Part shown: positions 1 to 12,110 of the stretch, piece after piece
How the letters are laid out: the number at the start of each line of letters is the position of its first letter
How positions within the stretch are numbered: position 1 is the first letter of the stretch
DNA from: Rosa chinensis
Taxonomy: Eukaryota; Streptophyta; Magnoliopsida; Rosales; Rosaceae
Assembly (NCBI RefSeq): GCF_002994745.2
Contig: NC_037091.1
Span: 13,578,501 to 13,642,500, forward strand
DNA length: 64,000 nucleotides
Reading direction: 5' to 3'
Translations under genes and position numbers: made by a program
The notes under the pieces: generated by a model
What the model saw: the letters and a program-made list of their open reading frames with translations, nothing else
Told to the model about the DNA's origin: nothing
The model's database searches: none

Positions 1-164
1 ATTGTACATAACAAGTTAAAAAGTGGCTATAAGCTACTTTAACGTATTCCTCTTTTTCCACTGATAAGGAGATGTCACATATTTTCAGCAATTAAAAAGA
101 TACATGCATACATGAAGACACACATAAACACTCATCTGCATAAAATGGATAAATGAGCAAGAAC

Positions 165-2468
165 CTGGATGGATAGGGAGCATGTAAGGAAGAAGCCATA
201 TCTCAGGGGGCAGGGGATTATTGCCAGACCATTCAAATGCTCCAAGTACCTATACCAACCACCAATATAACAAGGATTAAACAACTGAACTAGATTACCG
301 ATATATGGAGTTGTTCACATATACATTAAATTCTAGACTTAATGGTTTATTAGACCAACAAGATGAAGGTTAAGTTCTGAACTGATAACCACATTTTGCC
401 CCATGATGTAATTGCTGTGGCACTCCCATGGTCCAAAATCCATTTACGCCCTGTCTCCATCGCTCCTTTTCCATCTTTAGCCCCTTCGCCAAGCAACCTT
501 AAGGTAACATAAGTCAAGACACTACCAAACATGGTACTGGGGCCCTCTATGTGTAAACCCCACCCACCATCTTCATTCTGCAATTAAACATCTCTAAATT
601 AACATAAATTCAGTCGATGAGTAGAAGCTCTAGAAAAGGAAAGCTCTGATAAACTTTTAAGAGATGAGTAAGTCCTAAAAGTTTTAATCCAAATTCTTGC
701 CTGATGATTGTAAAGGTATCGACAGATCTCCTTCCTATGTTCATCTGTTAAGACTGCGTTCAGTGCCCCAGTGATGGACAAAGTAATCACCTGATCATTT
801 GATGAGAAAAAGTGTCAAGAATGACAATAAGTAAGTAATTATCTTTGTAGTAACGTTTATTGTATAAGGAGGTATTAAAATTATAGTTTCTGGTGTACTC
901 TGTTTAGGTTGACTAGCATATTATCCACAACAAGAGTCAATTTGAAACATCAGCACTTACCAGGCCAGGCAGTAAAAACATAGGGCCTCCATAGTCCCCA
1001 GGCCAATGTCCATCATGGGCTTGAAGTGTGGAATGGAAATTTATAGCCCTTCTTAAAACTTTAGTAACTGTCTCGTCGGTCAGATCTTCCGTGTCCTTTA
1101 CTTTGATCTGGGGTAAAACATCATGAACCGGGCTCTCCTTGGAAAACTACATTTTTGGTGAGGAAAGACAAGTGGTTATACTTAAGTGAAGTGATGTAAT
1201 TTTGATACTATAGGAAAAGAACTTGACATACAGCCAAAATCATAACAACAGCTTTAAAGAAACTCTAATTTTGGCATAGGTCTAAGATTAAGCATTGTTG
1301 CAAGTACCATGCAAACTGTACGTGCATTGCAATTTTGACATATTTATGGGCTTCGCTGCAAGACTAGCCCAAGAAGTATTCTACACAGTCTACCCTGTCA
1401 CATTTAAAATGAAAATTAAGGTCTATGATTTACAAGATCTATTCTTTCTAGTGAAAATGAAACTCCCGGGACCAATTTTAGAATAGTATAACAGGCTTTT
1501 CAAAGTTGACTGTAGCTGGTTGCACCTTGACTGGTAGTTGTTTACCTCGGCAGAATTTCGAAATTCAGAAGAACCTAGCTCTAAAGTAACTCACAAATTG
1601 GTGGAATGAAAAAATTCATATGAAATGACATTAAAATGATGTTTTGTCATTTCAGTAAAAGAAAAAAGCAAGGCCAGCAAAGACGTGAGTCAGCGGCATC
1701 CAAAGAGAACAAATATAACAACTAAGCAGGAAACAGTATAGAGCACGTTAAAACAGTTCAGAAAACACAGATCACAAAAAATATTTAATAATTAACTAAC
1801 ATTATCCTAGTTAACTATTCCCAGATGTAGCTATCATTGACTCCAAATTTTCTGAATTTGGAAAGAGCAACTAGATCAACAAAGGTTAATTAATAATTAA
1901 AATATATCTCCATCACTTCGAAAACTCATCCAATGAAGATTCAAAATGTTTTCCACAGTACTATGACCTTTGTGACCAAACAGAAGAACCATGACGCAAA
2001 CCACTGCTGTCAAAAATAACTTCAGAAGAAATTTTCACACTACAGTCGGCAACAATTCACTCCATCACGCAATCCATAGTCAAGCAAGAATTCCGGTCAA
2101 CTTCAATTCTCACTTCCAAAACACAATATTAAAATATTCATATACAGACTTAACAAGAAGGTACTAGATCCCTAAATGAAGTAAGCAACGTACTGAAGTA
2201 AAGCAAACTCAAAACAAAGCGAGAACGCAACCGATCATTCCAGAATTGAAAAAACATAAAAAATCCGAACCTGAATGCGCATGAGCCGATCGGAGCTGTG
2301 CTTCTGAACGAAGCGGTGGTTATGGTAGTGTTCGCGAGCCTTCTCGACCTCCTCAAGCTCCGCCGGAGTTCCAAGCTTGGGATCGAACTCCCAGACATGC
2401 CGGCCGACGTGGTTGTTGAGCGTCCGCAGCCATGGATTCCCTCCCTCCGCAATCTTCAGCTTCCACAT
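165..2468 (-). CDS. CAS: cycloartenol synthase, 5' part (exons 1-5; continues past the left edge)
   Basis: Oxidosqualene cyclase that would convert 2,3-oxidosqualene to cycloartenol, the first cyclic plant sterol precursor, on the ER membrane. Exons read on the minus strand: 2271-2468, 961-1146, 701-790, 383-577, 165-249. They splice in frame with no stop. The protein begins [20 protein letters not shown], the usual CAS start, and carries [36 protein letters not shown] and [15 protein letters not shown]. These match CAS better than beta-amyrin or lupeol synthases. The start is the ATG at 2468. Exon 3 ends CAG|GCAAGA, a GC donor, while the paralogues at 18186 and 60163 use GT. The diagnostic residues around the DCTAE motif lie outside the window, so CAS rather than a CAS-like paralogue is inferred from the N-terminal 230 residues. 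It is head-to-head with the LAS gene at 14301. Confidence 0.88.
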
Positions 2469-2519
2469 TCTCGATCCCGCGGCGATCGGCGGTCAGAATT
2501 CTCCAAGATCTGAAAAGGC

Positions 2520-2556
2520 TCGGAGGAGGAGGAGGAGAAGAAGAAGAAGAAGAAGA
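2520..2556. repeat. (GGA/GAA)n trinucleotide microsatellite in the CAS leader
   Basis: Run of GGA then GAA triplets on the plus strand just upstream of the CAS start codon. It reads as a CTT/TCC-rich tract in the CAS sense strand, a common composition for plant 5' untranslated leaders. Confidence 0.7.
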
Positions 2557-2918
2557 GTCGCCGGATTTCAAATCCAATTGAAAATGGAGGTATTTGAAGA
2601 GAGAAGACTGAGGATTTTGACGAAGGGGAAACAAACAAAATATGTAGCTCGCTGTGCTCTCACTGGATTCCGAAGTGGGAAGTTTTGAAAGAGAGGCATG
2701 TGGCAGTTGGCACATAAAACTATTGAGATTTACAGAGTGATAGTGGCAGACAAATTTCGTGGGGTGGGGTTCGTTTGGCTAGTGAATAATTTTTCCTTAT
2801 TTGTGTAAGGGATTATATGAATGTTCTTATGATGCGGCCAAACACGGAAAAAGAAAAGCTAGAAAGTAGATCCTTCTATGATAGTGCAGTGCAGGATACC
2901 CCGATAGATCCACGGGTG

Positions 2919-2944
2919 TTCTAGAAGCCCCGCGCCTTCTAGAA
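2919..2944. promoter_or_regulatory. two TTCTAGAA palindromes upstream of CAS (heat-shock-element-like)
   Basis: TTCTAGAA occurs at 2919-2926 and again at 2937-2944, 18 bp apart, about 450 bp upstream of the CAS start codon. TTCnnGAA is the inverted-repeat core of heat-shock elements; a full element needs three adjoining units, which I do not see. The regulatory role is inference only. Confidence 0.25.
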
Positions 2945-5900
2945 GAGCAGGTCGTCAACTAGGTCACGTTAAGGCCGTCTTGTCATGTCTCTGGATTCCC
3001 TTTTGCCTAATTTTTTGTGGCTTACATATTGCAGCCGTGCCATTTTGCGTACGTCTGCTCAATTAAAATAGTAATCACATTCTGAAAATATGAGTATTTT
3101 AATAGGGTGAAATATTCAAAACACTTAAAAATCTCTGTACATCTGATTGATCAGTCCTTTCTAAAAATTTATAAGATGGATGACGATTGACGATGATGGC
3201 TTGTAGCTGGGACTGATAACCTAAGCTCAATAATGTGATCCAGTTTGCTTTCTTAGGGTCAATGACGATGCTCACCACAGAAATGTAATGGACTAAGAAT
3301 ACTGCCGACCGTCGTTAACTACATAAGGATGAAGAAGAACCCAATGTTCAAGAAGTTTAGGTACGTGTCCTTGCTTGGACCATTCTAACATAGCACATGC
3401 CCTCTCTACTCTACCATCTACCTTCCCTGAAAGTCTTCTATTTTAGAAATTAAGTGAACTCAAAGACTTATGATGGAACCATTAAATCGGTTTTGAATAA
3501 AAATAATTAAGATTGTAGGACTTTAACATGATTCAAAAAAATGCTCTAAGTTAAGAACAAATTGTTCAATAATGCACAATATCAAGAAAGTAACTAATAT
3601 ACGAAAAAACAAACATACATAACAATACAATATTTAATAAGATTACCTCTCGCTCCTTTTTTTTTAAGATACGTCTATTTGGGTATGACTTGATCTTTCT
3701 TGGCTGTTGAAAATAATAACAAAGTAATAGTACAAGCTGTATCACACAAGTTTATATCTCAAATTCAATCCCTTGAACACCCTAGAAAATCAATTTTAAC
3801 TCACTTTCAATACTAGGTATAGATAACTCTACAAATTCTACAGTCAATGCAGTGCACTACTATCTCTTTTATAGGCAACAGGCAATTAATTGATTCATTG
3901 CACTTCGTAGAAACATGAGATATAGTAAGAAAAAGTTCGTCCACTTCCGCTCAATATTTTTACACCAAAAGTCTATTTGGTTTCCGTGCATGTTTATTAC
4001 TCATTCTCCATGCTCTAAACTCAACAGTGCATAAGTTTAGATTTGTTCCCTTAATTTCAACTAAGGCTGCACCTAGCTTTGGCTATATTTACCTTCATCA
4101 TACAATGAATGAATCATATCACATGCATTATATTGCGCATATTGCGGGTTACTTATTTCCATTCAAATGCTCCAATCTCCATAGTCCATAGTCCTCCATA
4201 ACATTAGCTTGGAGCCATACTACTAAAAGTACTTCGAAGACATGGATGCAAATAAGCCTAACCCTAGTTTCTTCAAACAAATTTGAAGGGGAGGTCAAAT
4301 TAAGTGGCGTCGCCTTATGCCCTCCCCAATTATATGCCCCACAAAAGATTCGAAAGCAATGCAAGACTTTTACATGTGCCAAGTTTAGTGCAATATTTGG
4401 CTAGCAAAAATTCAGGGGTTCGGGGTTCCATTCCTTCTTCTTCTCTTTTTTTTTTTTTTCCCTTCTTGTTTTTGTTTTCTTTCAAGTTATTCATAAAGTG
4501 GAAGGACCGGCCAGGTTGAATTATCTGGGAAGTGACCCAGCAATAAGTACATCCTAATGAAGAATTACGAGCCGAATGCAGCAACCAAACTTACTAACAT
4601 TGATTTCAACGTTGTTGTAGCAGAGGTGTCCTGATCAATGATAGGGTTAGTGAAGGCCCAAAAGAAAACCGCTACTAATCAGATTAGTTGGTGAGGCTGT
4701 TATGATGGATCGGGCCCATGGGCCAGAACGATAAAAGCTTTGACCAGACTGTGCTGAGTCCAATTTTTTTCTTTGTATTGTGCCATGATGTGTGTCAAAA
4801 ATAATTAGGTTGTGATTTTTTTCTTGCATTCCTTTCGGTTTGATCATTATAATAATGTTCTTATTATTAATGAAATTGTTGTCCTGTGTTTTCTGAAGTA
4901 CTCAAATAAATTAAGGACTTTTGTTGACCCAGTTCTATTTTTTCTAAGGTTACTCTTTAGGCTTAGGATTAATAAAAATAGTGTATCCTTAATCCTAATT
5001 ACTGTGCGGAGGGCCATTGGTTAGGATGGACTAGGAAGAGTGCCCGCGCTTTGCTGCAAGAAATGTTACTGGGATAACATTGCATAGCAGAATGTTTTTG
5101 TTGAACATGCTACACAAATTTCTCCACCGAAATCAATAACTTCAAATCAAACTTGGTAAGTATTGTTTAATAAAACAATAGATGAAAGACAATAATGAAA
5201 ACTGTTTGATGGATGTTGGCTTGAAAATTACAGATTTTGTGCCTTGTTCTTATTTTGAAGTTCCACCAATTTGATTGAACATTGATGCAGATTATGGTTC
5301 GGCCCCTGCAATGTACATTTGATAAATTTTATTAAGAATGAAGGGCTATTGCTCATTTCAAAAAGTCAGCAGTTTGGGGAATGTGCTGATTTCACAAAAT
5401 CAGCACAGTTAGTGATTATGCTAACCTTGGAGCACAATTTCTTAAGCTTCCAAATCTGTGTATCAGTAAAACATCTAATTGCTGCAGTTGAAAACAGACA
5501 TGAGCAGCTACTGCACTACCTCAATGGCAAGGCAAACAATGACAACCAGATTCGAGCACATCATCAAACTTTCCAAAAGTTTTTCTGATTGCAATAGTAG
5601 AGTGGTCTGCTCAGATACAACCAAGGCACTGTCCCATTTTTTGACTCTGTCAAAGAGAGTAGAAACTATGGTCATCAAATGCTGAGTAGTCAACAAACTT
5701 GCAAAAATAGTGTCAACATTAATCAAAAACACACGCTACTGAATCAATTAAGTGCAAATATTTACAATGGATCAGATTTTCAGTGGCTAAAGTTAGATAA
5801 AGAAAAAAGAAATAGTAAGGAGAAAGGAAAACCATAATGAATGCAGAGAGCAAATGTTGGGAGAGAAAATAAGTTTAAAAGTATACATTATATCAAAATT

Positions 5901-6999
5901 GAATTGAAATGAAATCTAGTATACATTATATGAAGATTGATACAATTTACTTTTAATCAAAAGTGTCTTTGGAGTAAATCATCAATTTCATGTTGAAAAT
6001 AGGAAATGATACAGAATCAATATAAAGACTCTGATGATCGTATTTTTTTTAATATGAACAGAGTAAAGAAGTAGTAGAGATATACTTTTATCAATCATAG
6101 TGATAAAATAGCTTGCAGAGAAAACTTACCAAGGAAGGGATAAACTATTCTTTAGCTGTGTCTTGTGTTTGGGTCTCGAGCTAAAGAGACTCAAAAGAGG
6201 GTCTACATTGAAGGATTTTATAAAAACTGGTTGCAGGTAGAACGCTCTTTTGATGCTTTTAGATATTCATTTCATAAGGTGTTGGCCTCTCTTGGTTTGT
6301 CGAGCACTTGATACCTAATCAGCAGCATATCAGACGAACAATATGATCAGCCAACAAATAACATAGTAAAGAGAAAAAAAATGAAAACCAAAAGAAGAAT
6401 CAGCGAACAGATGACATGGTAAGTTAGAAATGAATCATATGAGCAGTACATTAACATCGTGGGAACAAAAAGAGAGAAATTTTGTTATTCTAAAAGAACT
6501 TACTCAGTATAAGAGTAACCAGAAGGCAAACTAATCAGCTCGAACATTAATTATAAGAACTCTTAGCCAGAGTTCTTCATGGGTAGGGAGCAAATGAGAC
6601 TCTGAACAGAACAATTCTTTGCCATCTTCTTAGTTCATACAAATAGATTTCTTGATCTATAGCAAGACAGAGTTCAGAGCTGCCTCATTTCTCTTAACAG
6701 TAGTCATGCACATTTAAGAAAGGGAAGATGTTCTGCTTTCAAATCAGTTTCATAGCATAGTATAATTCCAGAAGACACATGACAGCTTTTAATTTTAGAA
6801 GTTCCAACATGTTTTCAACATCATGAATTCAGCTCTGAAAACAAAGTAAAACCAATTGCATGCAGTTTCAAAGAGGGGAATGCATCTCTATCGAGTGGAA
6901 AAAAAACCTTACTGATTGCCTACACATTATGAACTTGTATGGAGTATAAGAGAACAACAGAGGAATGCCATGAAACAGAAGAAATAAAACATTTAGTAC
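2945..6999. other. intergenic, no gene recognised
   Basis: AT-rich DNA with only short open frames (the longest about 89 codons, at 5319-5588) that resemble no family I know. No RNA gene or clear transposon end was seen. It separates CAS from the sigma-factor fragment. Confidence 0.6.
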
Positions 7000-7294
7000 C
7001 TGAGTAACTTCCTAACTTTCTTTTTGGACATATTCAGGCTTTCTGCAATCCTCTGAAAACAAAGTGTAATTAAAGAAATAAACATTGCTGGCATCAGCAG
7101 TTTCATATATAATTTAGTTGACAAAGTAATTGCTTTCTGATGATAACCACAAAAAAAAAACTTACATCGATAGATGGAGTTATTCGTTTCTCTTCCAATC
7201 TAACTTTTGCATTTTTGAGTAACCCTAACCTCTCATGCATATGTGTAGGCAGTAGTAAGGTTCTGGAATTTTCAACCAGCGCTCTTGAAACACC
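7000..7294 (-). pseudogene. plastid sigma-70 factor fragment, SIG1 type (region 3, two exons)
   Basis: Two exons with good splice sites: 7166-7294 (acceptor TTCCAG, donor GTAAGT) and 7000-7052 (acceptor TTTTCAG, donor GTACTA). The first encodes 43 residues with GVSRALVENSRT and HMHERLGLLKNAK; the second encodes RIAESLNMSKKKVRKLL. This is region 3 of the nuclear-encoded plastid RNA polymerase sigma factor SIG1 (SIGA), which in the intact protein follows the YWWIRQ of region 2. Regions 2 and 4 are not found nearby. At the end of exon 2 the family reads KKVRNATE or similar, but here the frame drifts after KKVR, consistent with a 1-bp deletion. With so much missing I call it a pseudogene fragment. 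Its retained intron shows that it came by DNA copying and not through mRNA. Confidence 0.75.
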
Positions 7295-10200
7295 CTGGAA
7301 TGCAAAGAACATGTATACCAGTTTTAGCCTTGCCAAAGAATCAATCTCTCATGATAAATGATATATATTACTACTCACCAAGTTGTTGACCATTTAAATT
7401 GAAAAGAGTATCCACCAGTAAACATAAGTAGAGATTTTGAACCCCTTTGATGAATCAAATTTGTCAACATCGTGTAGTAGTTAAGCCACCCTATAATAAG
7501 CTTCGTATATGAGAGTTGGATCATCTTAGATATAGTTACAGGGGTGGAGTCTGGAACAGGAAATCATGAAATCAACTGAACTTAGAGATGCAGCAACATT
7601 AAAGAGAACAGCCATAGAGCATGAGGGTAGATGATATTCTAAATGGCAGATGTATAAAAGAACTGAAGGCAGGGAAGTTTAAAAGCTGTACGCCGAAGGG
7701 AGAACTCAATTAAACCCAAATTTAATCCCAAATAGACGCCCCCAAATAGCTGAAGCTAATAGATTACTAAGGGGAAAAGAAAAAAAAAAACCAACAAAAC
7801 AAAAACTGCTGCTTATCATCTAGTAAATTCAATTGATCAATAATGTCAAAAACCAATGCATCAGTCATGAAACAATAATTCTTGGTTGGTATTTATTTTA
7901 TATGATTTTTGAAAGTGCAGAAAAGAAAATTACATGCTTCAGTTATTTGTTGAGTACTTAAAGCAGAAGAAATCTTTTGAAAATACTTTGTGTCCAATAA
8001 AGCAATGTGTGGTTATGCAGTAAGTGTTGTTTACATTTTTTCTGAATATTACAATAGACAACATGGATATTTTTGGTTATATTGTCTTGTTCAACTTCAA
8101 GCCTGTCTAGACTTTAAGCTAAGAAACTGCATGCAATTCATGAGGACACAACAACGACTAAAAACTAAGCTAACAAAAAAAAAAGTACAACAAAATGGCC
8201 AAACCTGCGATCCTCACTCTCGCCAAATCCATCAAAAGCAGAAATCAGAACACCACAGTCCCTTCTACTGCATAAAACACAAAGGTTAATCTAATCAGAA
8301 ACCAAAGGAAAATTTCCACATGCCAAACCAAAGAACTCAGCAAGAAATAAATCAATACACACAATAAAAACAAAACAATGTAAGATGCTGTTTTTGATTG
8401 CAAACATTAAGAGCAGATATAAAGTAAGTTGTGTATTAGAAATATCTGTACAGTTATTTTAGTTAGAACTATTGAAAAACCAGATTATACAAAAAAATGA
8501 TACTATTGCAAATTGTGAAAACAGCAAGAACAGTAATCAATTTCTATACTTATTAGTCATGGATTTTTGATGCATTTTCTATTTGGCTCCCATGAAATAC
8601 AGAAAATCAACTAACTAATAAGATAAAAAACAGAAAATCAAATATCTAATAAGAGAAAACCAAATTGAATGAAAGATTTATTAGTAAACAAAGTCCCAGA
8701 TTATGAATCGGAGCATATAATAACAAATCAAACTATCAAATTAATAAAAATAATAGAATCAAAACAAAGACTTAAGTCACCTACTACAACTTTGTCATCT
8801 TGTTCTTTTGGTTCTTCTTAATTTTTTTTTCTTCAAATAATCGTATATGCAAGTTCATGCAAAATATTAGAAAGTATCCATTTAGGGATACCAGAAACAA
8901 AGAAAAGAAAAACTTGTCTCTGAAAATGATTGAATGTTAGACAGGAAATTTATTCGAACTCAGAAAGAAGAACACAAATTCAACTAAAACATAGATTTAA
9001 TTACTTGACTCACCTAGAGAGCAACCTCTGTAAGTAAAGACCCTCAAATAAACTCATACTCAAAGCCGTTCTCTTGTGCTTCGCCGAATCAGTAAGTTCC
9101 TATAAATTTCATTAAAATCAAAGGATAGCTAAAGAAAGAAAAAGAAATAAGAAAAGAAGTATATTATTCACAGATGAAACCTTTTCTATTTGATTTTAGT
9201 CAAATCTTCCTCTCTCAGACTATCAATGGAATTTCAATTTGAGAGCTGTTCAAAAAACAAAAAATGCAAATACAAATCAGTGAACTAAACCATTATAGGT
9301 ATTTAACAAAAAGATTAATCTTTATTTTTGTTGTCCTGATTGTATGGAATTAAGAATCTTACCAGGCCGTGATAGGTATTGATGTTGATGGATGTTTCTG
9401 ATGTTGGCGAACAGAAGTACTGATATTGATCGAGGGTCCTGGAAACGAAAAAGAAGTGAAGATCTTGCTTATATAGTCAAGGATTCAGGGTAAAATTGTA
9501 ATCCTTGAGTAAATCCCTTTTGAACACTGTTTGGCAAGTCTGGAACCATCACAAACCTTCGTTTTGTCTTGATTCTAACTGTTTTGCAGCATATCTTCTC
9601 CTCCCCCAAAACGGACATAGCTTCTTGTACCCAAAAAAAAAAAAAAAGACATAGCTTCAGACACCAATGGCAGAGGCGTAAAAAAAGATAAAGTGAGGAA
9701 AGGAAACCTGAATTCACCCCCAAAACTAAGTAGCTTTGCTGTTTGATCAAATCTCTCTGATGAGAGAAGGAAATTGGGCGTCGTTGATACAGAAGCATCT
9801 CCTAAGAGCAAGTGTGGTCTTGCTCCAATCCCTCTCCCCCAGTATCTACGTCCACCCAGCCAAAACTGAGAAATGCAAAACTGATATAAGTGAAACCCAA
9901 AATTGTATGAGACTTCAACCTATCCAATAACAACGAATTGGAGAAGCAAAAAAATATGAAGCAAAAACAACCATTCAATAAAAGCCTCAATCTTCGAAAT
10001 TTTACCACCCTCAGATCACAAAAGCTTTAACTTTTATTTGGGGATAGGCTTACCTGAGAGAGAGGATTGACTGCGAATTCCGGTACGGACAAAAAACTCG
10101 TCGGCGAAGATGAAACCTCCGCCACTAAGATAGAGCTGACAGAACCTCTAGTACAGAGAAACTATCTCCTGCTGCGAAACTACATAGGACACACACAGAT

Positions 10201-11130
10201 CAAAGTCAAATGGGAATCCTAAGGTTCGTGATTCACTGATGAAATCAAGGAACAGCGAGATTGTTCGGTTGTTACATGTATGGTTGCAGTGTTGCTGTAC
10301 TTCTTCGATGTTGTACAGAGTGATGGGAATAGCTTAATAAAGACAAAGCAAGAACAGAACCATATAGAAAACAAACCTCTTTTTTTTTCTCTTTGTTTCT
10401 TCTCTCTTGATTTTAATTCGATACACCACATAGAACACGTGATCAGACTTTATAGCTATATTGAAAAACTTGGATTGGTTCCATATCTAAACAAGGCTTT
10501 TTGAGTTTCAATCATAGTTGATTTATTATAAAAGGTTTTTCCATCTCTATATACAGAAAAGAAAAATAAAAAAATATAGAGCACAGAAAAAAATAAAACT
10601 GTCTATTTCATATACACATAAATATTAGGATTCATTTCCACTATACAAAACAGTGAAGGCTTACCTGGAATCAAACTTGAATCAGATTATGATGGGCAGA
10701 AGACAGAGGACATAGAAAGCTACAGGTCAAATATACTGCAAAGAGCCTGCAAACATAACACACATTCACATAATGAACATAATATTCAAAGTGTCTAACC
10801 CCCACATGTAACAAACTAAACCTCATTTCATACAAAACTGAAAAACAGAAGCATATCTCAGCAGAAAATTGACAATTCGTGTAGTACAGATCCTTACTAC
10901 TGCAGATGAATTCCCAAATGAACTTAATTTCCAATTCCCAAAAGCACAACTGAGAACCAAAAAAACAAAAGCATTGTTTCCAAAAATCTCATGATTGGGA
11001 ACAGGTTCTGCCATCTGATTCGACAGTTGTTAAATCGCGCGATACTGCCAAGGCGGGGAGCTTTTGCAGGGTTCATTACATTAATGAGTGCAGGTCTATT
11101 TTTCAATATAAACCAATGTTTTCAATGTTT
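7295..11130. other. intergenic, no gene recognised
   Basis: AT-rich. Some minus-strand stretches (about 8199-8260, 9013-9097, 9363-9432, 10055-10140) are bounded by plausible splice sites and are open in one frame, but they do not join in a consistent frame and match nothing I recognise. Confidence 0.5.
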
Positions 11131-11144
11131 GATAATGTAATGAA

Positions 11145-12110
11145 AGACTGCAGTAACAACATTGAATCCCAGGTCTAAGCAATTTTATATTCTCAGAAAC
11201 AGACATGTGGGGCAAATACTCATAAATTATTCAGAAAAGCCCTGAATATAGTCTTTCAGGAAATAAAATTTTCATTTTTTTCCTCTCTTCTGCGCAAATT
11301 GAGTGTAGTCTTTCAACACCATATTACTCGGTTTAGAAATCTGTATCTGAAGCTTGAATTTTACATGTAGCAGAATGAAATGAAGTTGACAAACATTGTT
11401 TGCCCAAAGCAACCCTTTCTGAATTTTTAAGTAAGTTAACCACTTTAAGTAAGTAAAGTGGAGCTTTACACATATACCTGAGTGGTGATCAAGGGAGGGA
11501 ATTTCGCTACTAATTTGATGGTGATTCAAAACACACCATTAGTTCGATAAAACGCAGAAGCCAAATCGAACATCAGAAGGTGAAGAAGCAAACTCCTAAG
11601 CGGTGGATGCCCTGTCAAAATTTACTATAAAGGGTGCATGTCAGCACCTGAGTCTTTGAATTACAAAGCTAGAAGCAAAAAGCAAAATGGAGAGGGTCCT
11701 CACCCAGTTTTTCTCACTGAGAAGCGATAAAGCCAATTCCAAGCTTCAATGGTTGAGAAGTTCTGTTTTGACGAAGACCCAGGCATGTCTCCATCTCCAA
11801 GTCATATTGCATCTCCAAAACCATCTCAAAGTCCTTCATCGATTGGCAGGAATTTCTGGGCTCATGTACAGTATTACTGGGTTGAAAGACTATATAGAGT
11901 ATTTGCGCTGAAAGACTATTTTCAGAAAAGCCCTGAATATAGTCTTTCAGGAAAAATATTTTCATTTTTTTCTCTCTTCTGGGAAAATTGAGTTTAACAT
12001 CTCAGGAAACTATTTTTTTTTTTTTTTTTTAAGACATAGAGTAGTTAGTATGTTCATGGCAATATATGAAAATGAGACACTGCAGTAACAACATTGCACA
12101 AACTCCAGGT
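11145..12110. repeat. local duplication with shuffled order
   Basis: Two short blocks each occur twice. CTGCAGTAACAACATTG is near 11150 and 12080. The block containing CAGAAAAGCCCTGAATATAG plus a T-rich tail is near 11231 and 11925. The order of the blocks is reversed between the two copies, so this is not a simple tandem duplication. No coding role seen. Confidence 0.6.

Noticed and set aside
1..164. Possible sixth CAS exon at the window edge
   Set aside because: No minus-strand MWCHCR-type exon is visible; the edge falls inside the intron after exon 5.
5319..5732. Overlapping 68-89 codon frames on both strands
   Set aside because: No family match on either strand and AT-rich composition like the flanks.
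8199..10140. Series of exon-like segments on the minus strand ahead of the sigma-factor fragment
   Set aside because: Splice sites look plausible, but the frames do not join without stops and no segment resembles the N-terminus of a sigma factor or another known protein.
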